A stretch of 64,000 bases of DNA from DSWT01 sp034433375 (GCA_034433375.1 DAOUAQ010000116.1:1-64000), one strand, 5' to 3'. Shown: positions 1 through 9,595, counted from the stretch's first letter. Program-made: numbers and translations. The notes: generated by a model not told the origin, from the sequence alone.

Positions 1-17
1 TTGCCGACCTCCTTTCG

Positions 18-26
18 TGCTATAAT
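18..26 (+). promoter_or_regulatory. Extended -10 promoter for the first response regulator
   Basis: The sequence reads TGCTATAAT: a perfect TATAAT hexamer at 21-26 preceded by the TGn extension at 18-20. A TTGCCG resembling a -35 box lies at 1-6, but its 14-base spacer is too short, so the site probably works as an extended -10 promoter or uses a -35 box just outside the window. A start of transcription near 33 would leave a leader of about 20 bases before the start codon at 54. It is the only strong promoter-like site seen in the window. Confidence 0.6.
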
Positions 27-43
27 GAAGCAGCAACAAACAT

Positions 44-53
44 AGAGGTGGAT
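44..53 (+). promoter_or_regulatory. Ribosome binding site fixing the start of the first gene
   Basis: AGAGGTGGAT lies directly before ATG at 54. The GAGG core ends 5 bases before that ATG, a normal spacing. The in-frame GTG at 48 lies inside this Shine-Dalgarno sequence, so ATG 54 is the better start. Confidence 0.6.
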
Positions 54-443
54 ATGGGTGCAAAAATTTTGTATATTGAAGACAATCCTGGGAACCGCAT
101 GTTAGTGCGGCGCATCCTCTTGGTCGAAGATTACGACGTTTTTGAGGCAGAGGATGGGCCTGAGGGTATCGAAATTGCCCTGCGCGAGAAACCTGATCTC
201 ATCTTGATGGATATGAACCTCCCTGATCTTGACGGTTACGAGTTGACAAAGCGTATGCGCGCGATCCCAGAATTGACCGGCATTCCGATTATCGCCATGA
301 CCGCTAACGTCATGCAGGGTGATCGTGAAAAAACACTTGCGGCGGGGTGCAGCGGCTATATCCCGAAGCCGATTGACGTTGATGAACTCCCGCTGCAAAT
401 AGCCCGGTTTCTCAAGGCGAGCGGTTATAAGGGCGATTATTGA
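54..443 (+). CDS. Stand-alone response regulator receiver protein (CheY/DivK type)
   Basis: This is a single receiver domain with no output domain, expected to be a cytoplasmic phosphoacceptor. Counting from ATG 54, the acidic pair is E9/D10 (motif YIEDN), the phosphoacceptor is D53 in LILMDMNLPDLDG, the switch Thr is in PIIAMTAN, and the conserved Lys is in YIPKPID. All the residues needed for phosphotransfer are present. The LPDLDGYEL and PIDVDELP motifs resemble the DivK-like receivers often paired with hybrid or multi-sensor kinases. It is first in the run, 25 bases before a second receiver gene and upstream of the only histidine kinase, so that kinase is its likely phosphodonor (inference). 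An alternative GTG start at 48 would add two residues. Confidence 0.93.
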   Translation: MGAKILYIEDNPGNRMLVRRILLVEDYDVFEAEDGPEGIEIALREKPDLILMDMNLPDLDGYELTKRMRAIPELTGIPIIAMTANVMQGDREKTLAAGCSGYIPKPIDVDELPLQIARFLKASGYKGDY

Positions 444-468
444 TCCCCCGCAATTTGGGAAGCAAACG

Positions 469-888
469 ATGAAGTGGAAAACCATTGCTCCAGCCGATGC
501 CGTCATTTTGATTGTTGAGGACAACCTCAACAATTTCATCTTGATGACGCGCTTGTTGGCTTTCCTGGGTATAAAAAAATGCGAATGGAAGGCTTCTGGC
601 TGGAAGGTTCTTGAGTTTGCGGAAACGTTGGGAAAGGTTGACGTCATTCTGATGGACATTGCGCTTCCAGAGGCTGACGGTTATCAATCCCTGGCCTCAT
701 TACGCTCGCACCCTCGTTTTCAAGAAGTGCCCATTATCGCTGTGACGGCTGATGTATCCGCGAAAAATATGGCGCGTGCGCGCGAAGCGGGTTTCGATGG
801 CTTTATCGGCAAACCCCTGGATCCCGACCGTTTTCCAGAACAGGTGCGACGGGTTTTGGCAGGTGAGGAGGTATGGGAACGGGAATAG
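469..888 (+). CDS. Second stand-alone response regulator receiver protein
   Basis: This 139-residue single receiver domain has E17/D18 (motif IVEDN), phosphoacceptor D63 in VILMDIALPEADG, a switch Thr in PIIAVTAD, and the Lys in FIGKPLD. No output domain follows. It differs from its neighbour in the helix alpha1 to beta2 region (FLGIKKCEWKASGWKVLEF), where the usual acidic signature is replaced by Lys and Trp residues, so the two receivers probably have different partners. Its end overlaps the start of the histidine kinase gene by 16 bases, which argues for translational coupling and for a kinase-receiver pair. The start ATG at 469 has only a weak upstream purine stretch (GGGAAGCAAACG). Confidence 0.92.
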   Translation: MKWKTIAPADAVILIVEDNLNNFILMTRLLAFLGIKKCEWKASGWKVLEFAETLGKVDVILMDIALPEADGYQSLASLRSHPRFQEVPIIAVTADVSAKNMARAREAGFDGFIGKPLDPDRFPEQVRRVLAGEEVWERE

Positions 889-3290
889 TCACAGGCGATA
901 CTGCCACCCGTGGACTGCGCTCAATCCCCACGACCGGGATGCGCGGAGGACTGGGGCGAACCCTGCTGACCGCTTTTCTCATATTGACGATTCTCCCTTT
1001 GGCTTTGATCGGAGGATACGCTGCACAGAACAACCGCCGGAATCTTCAGGAAGAAGTGAAGAGTAAGTTGCAGGCGGTCGCTGCGTTAAAAGGGGAAGAA
1101 TTACAGCGGTGGTTTGGGCACATCCACCAACTTTTATTAGCGCCTATCTTGTGGGAAGCTGATGTCACTGCCGATCAACGCGACTCCTGGTGGGTGGACA
1201 TCAGTACGCAGGAACCGGATTTGATGGGTGTCGCGCTCATCAACCAGAATCGGCGTGAACTTTGGACACTTGGGACTTGTCGAAGTGCCACACTGGTCGC
1301 CAACTTGCCTGTCCTTGCGCCGGATGGAGCTGCATCGGCCCCTGCTGCGGAGCAGAGTTCGAGTTTCCTGCCAGAACAGTTCGCTCTATCGAGTGTAGAC
1401 GTTAACACGTGGTTGTTGGTCTACGGCACTGCTCAGCGAACCGTCGGCCTGTGTCTGCGGGGGACTGCGTTAGCCCGGATCATCCAGTACGACGTATTGC
1501 TCGACAAAGCCTTGATCGGCGAAACGGGGAAAGTCTACCTGGTTTCGCAATCGCGGATCTGGCCGGGAGGCGCAGCGGCCGTGATCGTCAAGGATGAAGG
1601 CGAGCGACAGCAACTTTCGGGAAATGGCGTGTATGTCAATCACCTGAACATCCCGGTGATCGGCGCATATTACTACCTGGATGAGTTCGACGTCGGCGTT
1701 CTGGTCGAACAAGCGCAGTCCGAGACTTTGGAATCCACCGACCGTATTGCCGCAACGCTGATCGCGCTTGTCCTGACCGTGGCGTTGGCAACGACGATCA
1801 TCGCGGCAGTCGTGATTCGGCAAATTACCCGTCCGGTCATCCATTTGACGGAGTCCGCCGTGGCGATGGCGGAAGGCGACCTGGCGCAGCATCTTGCGGT
1901 GACATCCCGCGACGAAATTGGTATTCTGACCTACGTCTTCAACGAGATGGCCGCAGATCTCAAGTCGCTCTACGAGGACCTGGAAGCCAAAGTGGCAGAG
2001 CGCACACAGCGTTTGCAGCAGGCAAACTACCTGATTCAGCGCCGTGCTTTGCACCTTCAAGCCAGCCAGGAAGTGGCTCAGGCCATCACCTCGGTACGCG
2101 ACCCGGCTTTATTGCTCAACCAGGTCGCGGATTTGATTCGTGAAAGTTTTGTGTATGCGTCGGTGGCGATTTATATTGTTGAACCCGGTGGAGGAGAGAT
2201 ACGATTGCGCGCGCACAGTCCGGTGACTCGCAATGCGACCGTCGTGGATGTCGCCGATCAAGGCGCGTGGCACGAACATGTGTATGCCGGTGATGGCTCC
2301 ATTATCGAGCGCGCGGCGCGCAAACGCACCGCGCTAGTTGACCATCAGCAGACGGACGAGACGGTGGAGTGGTACCGGCGCACTTTGAGCCGGGTGGCGC
2401 TGCCATTGCGGATGGGTGAGCGCGTGTTGGGCGTACTGGCAGTGCTGAGCACCGAACACGAGGGCATCCAGGAAGACGAACTGGAAATCCTGGAACTACT
2501 CGCCGGACAAGTGACCATCGCTTTGGAGAACGCCAGGGCTTATGAGCGTGAGCGTCTGGCAGCCCAACGGCTGGAAGAAGCTGAGGTTTTCAAGGGGCGC
2601 TTCCTGGCGAATATGTCGCACGAATTGCGCGAACCCTTGAACACAGTCATCGGCTTTTCGCGTTTAATGATCAAAGGCATTGACGGGCCGCTGACGCCTC
2701 AACAATTGCAAGATATACAGCGCATTTATGATGACGGGCAACGCCTTTTGTTCTTGATTAACGATATCCTGGCAATCTCACAAATCCAGGCTGGCATGTT
2801 GGAGTTGAAACTCCAACCGGTGCAATTACAAGACCTTGTGGATGCCGTGATGCCCACCGCCAGCGCCCTGGTGCGCGGAAAGGATATTGAACTTATTCAC
2901 GAGATCCCCGCGGATTTACCAGCACTGTATGCCGATCCAACCCGTCTGCGACAGGTTCTCGTTCACCTCTTCAACAACGCAGCAAAATTCACAGAGCGCG
3001 GACGGATCACGCTTAAGGCGTGGTATAACGAAGACCAGGTCTATGTGAGCGTGAGCGACACCGGTGTGGGCATCCCCCCGGAGGATCTCGAACGGCTTTT
3101 TGTTCGCTTCGAGAAGGGTGCAGACAAAGATGGGCGCTGGCAGGCCGGCATCGGTCTGGGATTGGCGCTCAGCAAGGAGTTCGTCGAAATGCATGGGGGA
3201 CATATCTGGGTCAACAGTGAGGTTAACAAAGGTAGCACGTTCACCTTCTCTCTGCCTTGCTATGCGGGCGATGAGGATGGGAGGAAATGA
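873..3290 (+). CDS. Membrane sensor histidine kinase (TM - extracellular sensor - TM - HAMP - GAF - HisKA - HATPase)
   Basis: This 805-residue protein is the only one here with a catalytic output. The order is: TM1 about 28-50; extracellular sensor, possibly Cache-like, 50-285; TM2 about 290-315; HAMP 312-368; coiled coil; GAF about 405-560; HisKA with H583 in FLANMSHELREPLN; and an HATPase domain with N-box N701/N702, G1 box DTGVGIP from D729 and G2 box GIGLGLALS from about 759. The family autophosphorylates on His and passes phosphate to a receiver Asp; the two receivers upstream are obvious candidates. The residue four after the His is Glu, where Thr or Asn is usual; that position matters for phosphatase activity in HisKA kinases. 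The GAGGAGGT preceding ATG 873 abuts the start codon, so initiation may depend on coupling to the upstream gene. ATG 939 is a poorer alternative. Confidence 0.93.
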   Translation: MGTGIVTGDTATRGLRSIPTTGMRGGLGRTLLTAFLILTILPLALIGGYAAQNNRRNLQEEVKSKLQAVAALKGEELQRWFGHIHQLLLAPILWEADVTADQRDSWWVDISTQEPDLMGVALINQNRRELWTLGTCRSATLVANLPVLAPDGAASAPAAEQSSSFLPEQFALSSVDVNTWLLVYGTAQRTVGLCLRGTALARIIQYDVLLDKALIGETGKVYLVSQSRIWPGGAAAVIVKDEGERQQLSGNGVYVNHLNIPVIGAYYYLDEFDVGVLVEQAQSETLESTDRIAATLIALVLTVALATTIIAAVVIRQITRPVIHLTESAVAMAEGDLAQHLAVTSRDEIGILTYVFNEMAADLKSLYEDLEAKVAERTQRLQQANYLIQRRALHLQASQEVAQAITSVRDPALLLNQVADLIRESFVYASVAIYIVEPGGGEIRLRAHSPVTRNATVVDVADQGAWHEHVYAGDGSIIERAARKRTALVDHQQTDETVEWYRRTLSRVALPLRMGERVLGVLAVLSTEHEGIQEDELEILELLAGQVTIALENARAYERERLAAQRLEEAEVFKGRFLANMSHELREPLNTVIGFSRLMIKGIDGPLTPQQLQDIQRIYDDGQRLLFLINDILAISQIQAGMLELKLQPVQLQDLVDAVMPTASALVRGKDIELIHEIPADLPALYADPTRLRQVLVHLFNNAAKFTERGRITLKAWYNEDQVYVSVSDTGVGIPPEDLERLFVRFEKGADKDGRWQAGIGLGLALSKEFVEMHGGHIWVNSEVNKGSTFTFSLPCYAGDEDGRK

Positions 3291-5197
3291 TGAACAGGGA
3301 TGACATCTCTGCCCAGGAAACCCCTGACATTCTGGCAAGGATATTGCCGTGGCGGCAGCAGTTATTTGAACGCATACTGCGCGTGGTCACCATTGTGGCC
3401 CTGCCGATGGTTGCGGTAGGCTTGTACTACATTTATCTCACCCAAGAATTCTGGTTGATGGCCGTGGTCATCGTCGGATACCTGGCTTTAGTGTTGGCTG
3501 CTTTTGTTCCGCGCATCCCTTATCTGGTGCGGGTTTGGGTATTCCTCGTTGTCATTCTTGTCCTGGGGACGGGTGATCTGTTGACTTATGGATGGGGCGA
3601 GGATGGGCGGATCTATCTCCTGACCGCTACAATTTTCGCAACGATCTTCCTGGGGGGACGGCAAAGCGCAGTTGTACTGAGCGCCGCCTGCCTCATTTTG
3701 ACGGCTTTCGTTATCCTGGTTAGATTTGGTCTTATCAGTAGCCTGCAACATCCGGACGGCGTTTATGATCCGACCTTGCTGGTGAGCGGGCTGATTGTCT
3801 TTATCGTTTGTGCGGTGGCGCTTTTTACGGCCAGTAACACCTTATTCCCACGTATTTTCGCCAATCTGCAGCGCAGCGCGCACCTGTCTGAGGATTTGGA
3901 AGCGCGGCAAGTAGCTCTAGGCGAACGGATGCGCGCGCTACAAGAAGCCAACCTGAGTCTACAACGCCGCGCGATGTATCTGGACGCGACTGCGCAGGTG
4001 TCCCAGGCGCTCATGACGGTGTTCGATGCCGACGCGTTGCTGGAGCGAGCCGTGCAATTGATCAGCCGCCATTTCGACGTGGCGTATACGGCGATCTTCC
4101 TGCCGGACGAAACCGGGACGTGGCTCGTCTTGCGCGCGGCCTCTTCGAGCGCCGGGCGCAGGCTGGTGATCCAGGGCTATCGCCTTAACCGCAGCGACCA
4201 GAGCGTAGTCGTGCGGGTCGCGGAGACACAGCGTCCCCACATCGCGGTGCGCACCAGCGACGTGGCGATGGATGCGGCGCACTTCGCCACCAACCCCGAT
4301 CTGGCGACGAGTCGTTCAGCGGTCGTGTTACCCTTGATCCTTTCCGGTGAGGTGTTGGGGGTGCTGGATATCCACTCGGCGGAAATGGACTTCGATCAGG
4401 ATGACGTGCGCACCCTGCAAGGCTTGGCCTGGCAGTTGGCGATTGCGCTGGACAACGCCCGGCGCTTGGGTGCGGAAGTCTCGATCTTGGAGACGGCGAA
4501 CCCCTTCTATCGCCTGGCGGGGCGCTTGGGGGCGACGCAGACCGAAACGGACGTCTATGCTGCGGTGTTGGAAATCGTTCAGGGATTCAATCCAGGTCAG
4601 GCTTACGTCGTGCATACCGCTCACAAAATGGAGTCACTGTATTTCGTGACCGATGTGCGCGGTGAGCAGGTCAACACCCAACCAGTGGGCAGCGATACGG
4701 AGAACTTCGGCGCGGCGTTAGAGATTGGCGCCGCCCTGCAATCTCCACTGCTGATCGCCGACGTGACGGCTATTCCTGCTCTTCCACTCCCCGGTTTCCA
4801 CGATTTCTGTGCGCATGTGCTTGAGCGGTCAGAGAAAGGCAGCATCGCGCTGGTTCCGCTGCGCACGAAAGCTGAATTCTTCGCCCTGTTGATGGTCTCC
4901 TACACTGCCGCGCATAACTTCACCCCGTTGGAGACGCAACTCTATCGCATCATTGGCGAGCTGGCCGGGGTGACCCTGGAGAGAATTGCAGTGATTCAAG
5001 AGGCGCGGACACAGCTAGGGCGAGAGCGCTGGTTGCGCGAGTTTAGCGAGCGCGTCATTCGCATCCCTGAATTGGAAATGCTGATTGCGCAGGCCGCGCA
5101 ATCCCTTCAGGATGTCGTCCAGGCGGATGGCGTGATCGCCGCCATCGCTTTGCCGGAGTCTTCCACAGAAAGCCACGGCGATCATAGCTCAACATAG
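3287..5197 (+). CDS. Six-TM membrane sensor with two GAF domains, no output domain
   Basis: This 636-residue protein has about six predicted TM segments (roughly 30-50, 56-74, 81-98, 108-125, 126-145, 162-185), a coiled coil 190-230 (ALQEANLSLQRRAMYL), a GAF about 235-400 with core AIFLPDETGTWLVLRAASS, a second, more divergent GAF about 410-575, and the truncated-GAF tail 580-625 (RERWLREFSERVI). The membrane module matches those of the genes starting at 5222 and 32920 (WQQ near the N-terminus, PYLVRV, GRI.LL). No kinase, GGDEF, HD-GYP or DNA-binding segment follows. The start overlaps the kinase stop as ATGA, behind the Shine-Dalgarno GGGAGGAA, so it is probably translationally coupled to the kinase. 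Membrane sensing that feeds this kinase is plausible but inferred. Confidence 0.9.
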   Translation: MMNRDDISAQETPDILARILPWRQQLFERILRVVTIVALPMVAVGLYYIYLTQEFWLMAVVIVGYLALVLAAFVPRIPYLVRVWVFLVVILVLGTGDLLTYGWGEDGRIYLLTATIFATIFLGGRQSAVVLSAACLILTAFVILVRFGLISSLQHPDGVYDPTLLVSGLIVFIVCAVALFTASNTLFPRIFANLQRSAHLSEDLEARQVALGERMRALQEANLSLQRRAMYLDATAQVSQALMTVFDADALLERAVQLISRHFDVAYTAIFLPDETGTWLVLRAASSSAGRRLVIQGYRLNRSDQSVVVRVAETQRPHIAVRTSDVAMDAAHFATNPDLATSRSAVVLPLILSGEVLGVLDIHSAEMDFDQDDVRTLQGLAWQLAIALDNARRLGAEVSILETANPFYRLAGRLGATQTETDVYAAVLEIVQGFNPGQAYVVHTAHKMESLYFVTDVRGEQVNTQPVGSDTENFGAALEIGAALQSPLLIADVTAIPALPLPGFHDFCAHVLERSEKGSIALVPLRTKAEFFALLMVSYTAAHNFTPLETQLYRIIGELAGVTLERIAVIQEARTQLGRERWLREFSERVIRIPELEMLIAQAAQSLQDVVQADGVIAAIALPESSTESHGDHSST

Positions 5198-5221
5198 GTT
5201 TTTGAATGGGTGGATGAAGCA

Positions 5222-6949
5222 ATGAGTGAACAACGACCGAGCGTTTTGCAAGCAGGCGTATCTTTGGCAGAAGTCCGCAATTGGCAACGCATACTGCTGC
5301 GTCAGGTGATGCAGATTGTGTTCTTTGCGGCAATCCCTGCTCTGTTATTCTCGTCGTACTACGTGTGGCAAGATGGCAAAGGTTGGCTCATTCCCTTCTA
5401 CGTGGTGGGATTTGTGGTCGTCGGCATCATGCAGTTTTGGAAAAAAGCTCCCTATGCGATGCAGACCAGCACACTCTTGATCATTATCTATATGTTCGCG
5501 GTACTCTCATTGATCCGTGGGGGGCTGAGCAGCAATGCGCGGGTTTTCTTACTGGCGTTTATCTTCGTCGCCACGATATTTTTGGGAAGGCGAGCTGCGA
5601 TTGTCAGTGTGACGGTTGCCATCATCACGATGGGAATGGCCGGATGGCTTTTCTCAACGGGCCGGTGGGTCATCCCTGAAGAAATACAGTTGGTGACGAC
5701 CAACCCGGTCGCGTGGGCTACCTACACGTTTATCTTGTTGATGATCAGCGCGTTTTTCGTCTTGTTGCCCACCTATATGCTGATGCACTTATCAGAGGCG
5801 CTGACGCAAAGTCGTGCTATGGCCCGCGAGCTAGAGGCTGACCGTGAGCAAGCGCAACTTGAGGCGCAACGCAAGCACAATCACGCGGAACAGTTGGGGT
5901 GGGCGGCCGCCTTGGGGCACGCGCTGACTTCGATGCGCCAGCGGGAGGACATAGTGCAGCGCGTGGTGCGCGAAATCGTGCGGGCCTTTGACATCCACCA
6001 GGCCACGTTATACCTGATGGCACGTTCTGGCACTGTCTTGAACACGGCGGCGACCGCCGGCGATCTTGGTGATGAACTGCCGCAGGACGAAGGGGCTGTC
6101 CCGATCAATGCCCGCATTGCGCCGGCGCGGGCCGCCCAAATCGGCCGAGAACAGATGGCGCTGCTGCTTCCTGGTGAACTGCCGCGTTTTCCTCAGAGCC
6201 GCGTCGAGATCAGTTTGCCGTTGAGCGTGCGTGGCGAGGTACTCGGCGTGCTGGACATTCACAGCTTGCATCCGACGTTTTCTGAAGAGGAACTGCAAAT
6301 CTTTCGCATTGTCGCCAACCACGTGGCGGCCTCCCTGGATGTGCTGCGCTTGCTCGAAGAATCGAAGGCGCGGATGCAAGAGACACAAATGCTGTACACG
6401 CAACACGCGCTGGCTTCCTGGAGAACAGTGCTTGAGTCCAGGAATGTCCAATCCTTCGCCATCGGCAAGATTCCAGAGGCGCAGGTCATCCCCCTGGCGC
6501 AGGACGCCATGGCGGCGATGCAGCCGCGTTCGGCGTGGTTGGAGGATATTGGCATGTATCTGTTGGTCGTGCCGCTGGTGGCGAACGGTATCGCCGTCGG
6601 GTATCTGGCTTTCACCCGCACGGTTGATAAAGGCGATTGGGGTGTGGACAACCGGGATCTCATCAGCATGGCGGCCGAACGTCTGGCGGTGGCGCTCGAG
6701 AACGCGCGGATGCTCATTGACGCGCGCCAGCAACTTCTGTTTAACGAACGGCTGGGCCGGCTTGGTGACTTGATCTGGCAAGCGCCGAGTCCAGAAGCCA
6801 TTATGCAGCAGAGCGTGCGCGAACTGGGACGTTTTCTGGGGGCCAGCGAAGTGCAATTGCATCTGACGCCGCAAGGCGGCGCGCGCCGTGGACGAGGGAC
6901 TCAACCTCTGAACCCCCGCGCGGAGCAGGGAGAAACCGGGAATGGTTAA
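5222..6949 (+). CDS. Six-TM membrane sensor with GAF, mini-GAF and truncated GAF
   Basis: I chose ATG 5222 over the in-frame GTG 5210 because GGTGGATGA sits at a workable distance before it. The 575-residue product has six TM segments (about 28-48, 55-72, 78-98, 104-122, 125-145, 165-190), a charged coiled coil (ARELEADREQAQLEAQRK) to about 215, a GAF about 225-375 with a shortened pocket region, a mini-GAF about 380-500 (conserved Trp in HALASWRTVL), and the truncated GAF 505-555 (FNERLGRLGDLIWQ). The last 20 residues are a low-complexity basic tail. It is a paralogue of the preceding gene and of the gene at 32920. Its ligand is unknown; a membrane-state or small-molecule sensor without its own output fits best. 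Confidence 0.88.
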   Translation: MSEQRPSVLQAGVSLAEVRNWQRILLRQVMQIVFFAAIPALLFSSYYVWQDGKGWLIPFYVVGFVVVGIMQFWKKAPYAMQTSTLLIIIYMFAVLSLIRGGLSSNARVFLLAFIFVATIFLGRRAAIVSVTVAIITMGMAGWLFSTGRWVIPEEIQLVTTNPVAWATYTFILLMISAFFVLLPTYMLMHLSEALTQSRAMARELEADREQAQLEAQRKHNHAEQLGWAAALGHALTSMRQREDIVQRVVREIVRAFDIHQATLYLMARSGTVLNTAATAGDLGDELPQDEGAVPINARIAPARAAQIGREQMALLLPGELPRFPQSRVEISLPLSVRGEVLGVLDIHSLHPTFSEEELQIFRIVANHVAASLDVLRLLEESKARMQETQMLYTQHALASWRTVLESRNVQSFAIGKIPEAQVIPLAQDAMAAMQPRSAWLEDIGMYLLVVPLVANGIAVGYLAFTRTVDKGDWGVDNRDLISMAAERLAVALENARMLIDARQQLLFNERLGRLGDLIWQAPSPEAIMQQSVRELGRFLGASEVQLHLTPQGGARRGRGTQPLNPRAEQGETGNG

Positions 6950-6985
6950 GCTGCCAAGCGTCATACATACGGAGGTACGTCGTCC

Positions 6986-9550
6986 ATGAGCTTATCTCCT
7001 GGAAGCCAAATACTGCAATTGTTGACCTGGGTGGTGGCGCTGGTCGAGGTGATTTTGTCCCTCTACATCCTGGTCCTTGATGCGCGTCACACGGCCAATC
7101 GCCACGTCAGCTTGCTGACCTTCCTCCTCGCTATGAACAATGTGGCGCTGGGATTGCTGATTGGGGCAGACAGCCTTGACCAGGCGCTCTTTCCGATGCA
7201 GCTCTTTGCCGCCACCATCTATGCGGTTATCCCGGCAGCGATGGTCACAACGATTGTACTGCTGCGACCTGACTGGCTGCAGAATCGCTGGCGTTGGATC
7301 TGGCAGTCAGGCTACCTCGCCCTGGCCTTGCCGATCGCTGCTACGATACTGGATGTCGTGTTCGGGACTCGATTGTGGTACACCGGCTTCACTGGCAGCG
7401 CTTACGGGGGCGGCTATGTGTCTCTGCGTGAATATGTGTCCCCTACGCTGTATATGCCGGTGGTCATTTTCTATGGTATTGTGATGGGATTGACGCCCTT
7501 TATCCCGGCATACAGTGTATTGCGAAACAAACAATCTCCGCCGACGCAGCGCCAGATAGCGCGATTGCTTGTCGGAACCACACTTGCGGTTCTGGTCGTA
7601 GAAGGAGGGCTGCGTTCCCTGATTGCCCCTGTCTTGGTGAACGTTACCGTGACCCTCGTGTACGCCGGCGCCTACATTTATGCTTTCTTTCGGCAGATGA
7701 TTGCCGAGCGGCGCATCCAACGCGGGCAACTGCGCAACCGCTTGACCGCCCTGTTCCTGTCTATCACCCTCCCCGTTCTGATTGTCGGCGTTTTATTGGT
7801 GAGTTTCCAAACACGGACCTTACTCAGGCGCAGCGAGACCAACCGGCTTGGCGCGATCGCCAACCTGATGCTCAACGCCGTCAATTTGAAGGCCGTTCCC
7901 TCAGTCCAGGACTTGCAAGAACTGATTCAGCTGGCCGTGGTCGAGATCGGCGACACCGGCATGGCCTACACCATTGACAGCGCCAATCGTATCGTCTTAC
8001 ATTCGGAGTTGGATCTGGCGTTGGTGGGCGAGGACGATCCTCTGCGCGACGCCAGCCGGCAACCGCCGGTGGTGGCGCTGCATCAAGGGCGACTGAATGA
8101 GTTGGTGATCTTCAGGGATGACGCCGGCACGCGCTGGTGGGCCTATGCTACTGAGATCAGCCCGTTGCAACAGTACATGATTGTGCAACAACAGGAATCC
8201 GTGATTGCCCAGGACATGCAAGGCTTCTTGGGGTTCTCCTGGGGTGTCATCGGGATCGGCAGCGTCGTACTCCTCATCCTGGGATTCCTGACGATCCAAC
8301 GTTCCTTCGCGCCGATTGCATCGTTGACGGAAACGGCGCGGGCTATTGTGGCCGGCGATCTGACCCGCGTCGCTGTCATCGAGAGTGAGGATGAGATTGG
8401 CGCATTGGCGCGGGCCTTCAACGATGTCACAACGCGACTCAATGACTTGATCGGCAGCCTCGAAACGCGCGTCGCTGAACGTACCCAGGAAGTCGAGCGA
8501 CGCGCCGAATACCTCGCCATCACCGGCGGCGTCAGCCAGGCTGTAGCTTCCATCCTGGATGTAGGCACACTGCTGGATCGCGTGGCGCACCTCATCTCCG
8601 AAAGATTCGGCTTCTACCATACCGGCATCTTCCTGCTTGATGAATCCCGCGAATGGGCAGTCCTGTCCGCAGTCTCTTCGGAGGGCGGCGAACGCATGTT
8701 GACGCGGGGACACCGGCTGCGGGTGGGGGAGCAAGGCATCGTTGGCTACGTCTCCGGCTCGGGCCGCGCGCGCATCGCCCTCGACGTTGACGAGGATGTG
8801 GTGTGGGTGAAAAACCCCGACCTGCCGGAAACCCGGTCAGAGATGGCTTTGCCCTTGATTGTGGGGCAAGCAGTGATCGGCGTGTTGGACGTACAGAGCC
8901 AGGAGCCAGAGGCTTTTGGGACCGAGGATATCACCACACTGCGCATTTTAGCCGATCAAATCGCCGTGGCGATTCGCAACGCGCAGTTGTTTGAAGAAAG
9001 CCAGCGGGCATTGCTGGAATTGCAGAAGTCGTATGGCGAAGAAGTGCGCGAGGGATGGGCGTGGCGGCCTTCGCCGGTCGTCGGCTATCGCTATACGCCG
9101 CTCGAACTTGCTCCGCTCGCGTCTGTCGCCGCCCGGTCACTTGTGGACATATCAACGCCTCATGTAGCCGTTGACAACACGTTGATCGTTCCCCTGCAAC
9201 TTGCCGGCGGACAGAATTTCGGCGTTTTACGGATGCAACGTGACGCTGCGCAGCCGTGGGGCAGCCAGGATATCCAATTCGTGGAACGCGCCGCTGAGGA
9301 AATCGCGCAAGCCCTGGAAGTTGCCCGCCTGCTCGAAGAAAGCCGCCGGCGCGCGACCCGCGAAATGCAGGTGAACGAAATCGCGGGTCTTTTCTCGCGC
9401 GCCCTGGACGTTGACGTAATGCTGCAAACCGCTGTGCGTGAACTGGGCCGCCTGTCCGGCGTCGCCGAAGTCGCCGTACACATTGACTTCCCCGAATCGC
9501 TCTCCGATGTGGATGCGGCGGGCAGCGCCGCGGCGGCGGCCAATCGTTAA
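6986..9550 (+). CDS. 7TM - Cache - HAMP - GAF sensor without output domain
   Basis: Start ATG 6986 lies 10 bases after GGAGG. The 854-residue protein begins with about seven TM segments (1-235) resembling the 7TM region found at the N-terminus of some histidine kinases (motif DARHTANRHVSLLTFLLA). There follow TM8 about 252-270, an extracellular Cache-like domain 270-415, TM9 415-435, a HAMP 437-490 with motif ESEDEIGALARAFNDV, the helix RVAERTQEVERRAEYL, a GAF about 510-675 (YHTGIFLLDESREWA; NPDLPETRSE), a mini-GAF 680-790 and the truncated GAF 795-845. The gene at 20142 has the same architecture and is likewise followed by a LacI-type sensor, suggesting a duplicated gene pair. Two separate transmembrane input modules in one chain are notable. 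Confidence 0.9.
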   Translation: MSLSPGSQILQLLTWVVALVEVILSLYILVLDARHTANRHVSLLTFLLAMNNVALGLLIGADSLDQALFPMQLFAATIYAVIPAAMVTTIVLLRPDWLQNRWRWIWQSGYLALALPIAATILDVVFGTRLWYTGFTGSAYGGGYVSLREYVSPTLYMPVVIFYGIVMGLTPFIPAYSVLRNKQSPPTQRQIARLLVGTTLAVLVVEGGLRSLIAPVLVNVTVTLVYAGAYIYAFFRQMIAERRIQRGQLRNRLTALFLSITLPVLIVGVLLVSFQTRTLLRRSETNRLGAIANLMLNAVNLKAVPSVQDLQELIQLAVVEIGDTGMAYTIDSANRIVLHSELDLALVGEDDPLRDASRQPPVVALHQGRLNELVIFRDDAGTRWWAYATEISPLQQYMIVQQQESVIAQDMQGFLGFSWGVIGIGSVVLLILGFLTIQRSFAPIASLTETARAIVAGDLTRVAVIESEDEIGALARAFNDVTTRLNDLIGSLETRVAERTQEVERRAEYLAITGGVSQAVASILDVGTLLDRVAHLISERFGFYHTGIFLLDESREWAVLSAVSSEGGERMLTRGHRLRVGEQGIVGYVSGSGRARIALDVDEDVVWVKNPDLPETRSEMALPLIVGQAVIGVLDVQSQEPEAFGTEDITTLRILADQIAVAIRNAQLFEESQRALLELQKSYGEEVREGWAWRPSPVVGYRYTPLELAPLASVAARSLVDISTPHVAVDNTLIVPLQLAGGQNFGVLRMQRDAAQPWGSQDIQFVERAAEEIAQALEVARLLEESRRRATREMQVNEIAGLFSRALDVDVMLQTAVRELGRLSGVAEVAVHIDFPESLSDVDAAGSAAAAANR

Positions 9551-9595
9551 ACCATTATTTTTGCGGTTGATCTGTGATTGCGTGGAGATACCATC

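Noticed and set aside
6008..6964. Minus-strand reading frame of 318 codons
   Set aside because: It is antisense to a GAF-encoding gene; its composition is that of a shadow frame.
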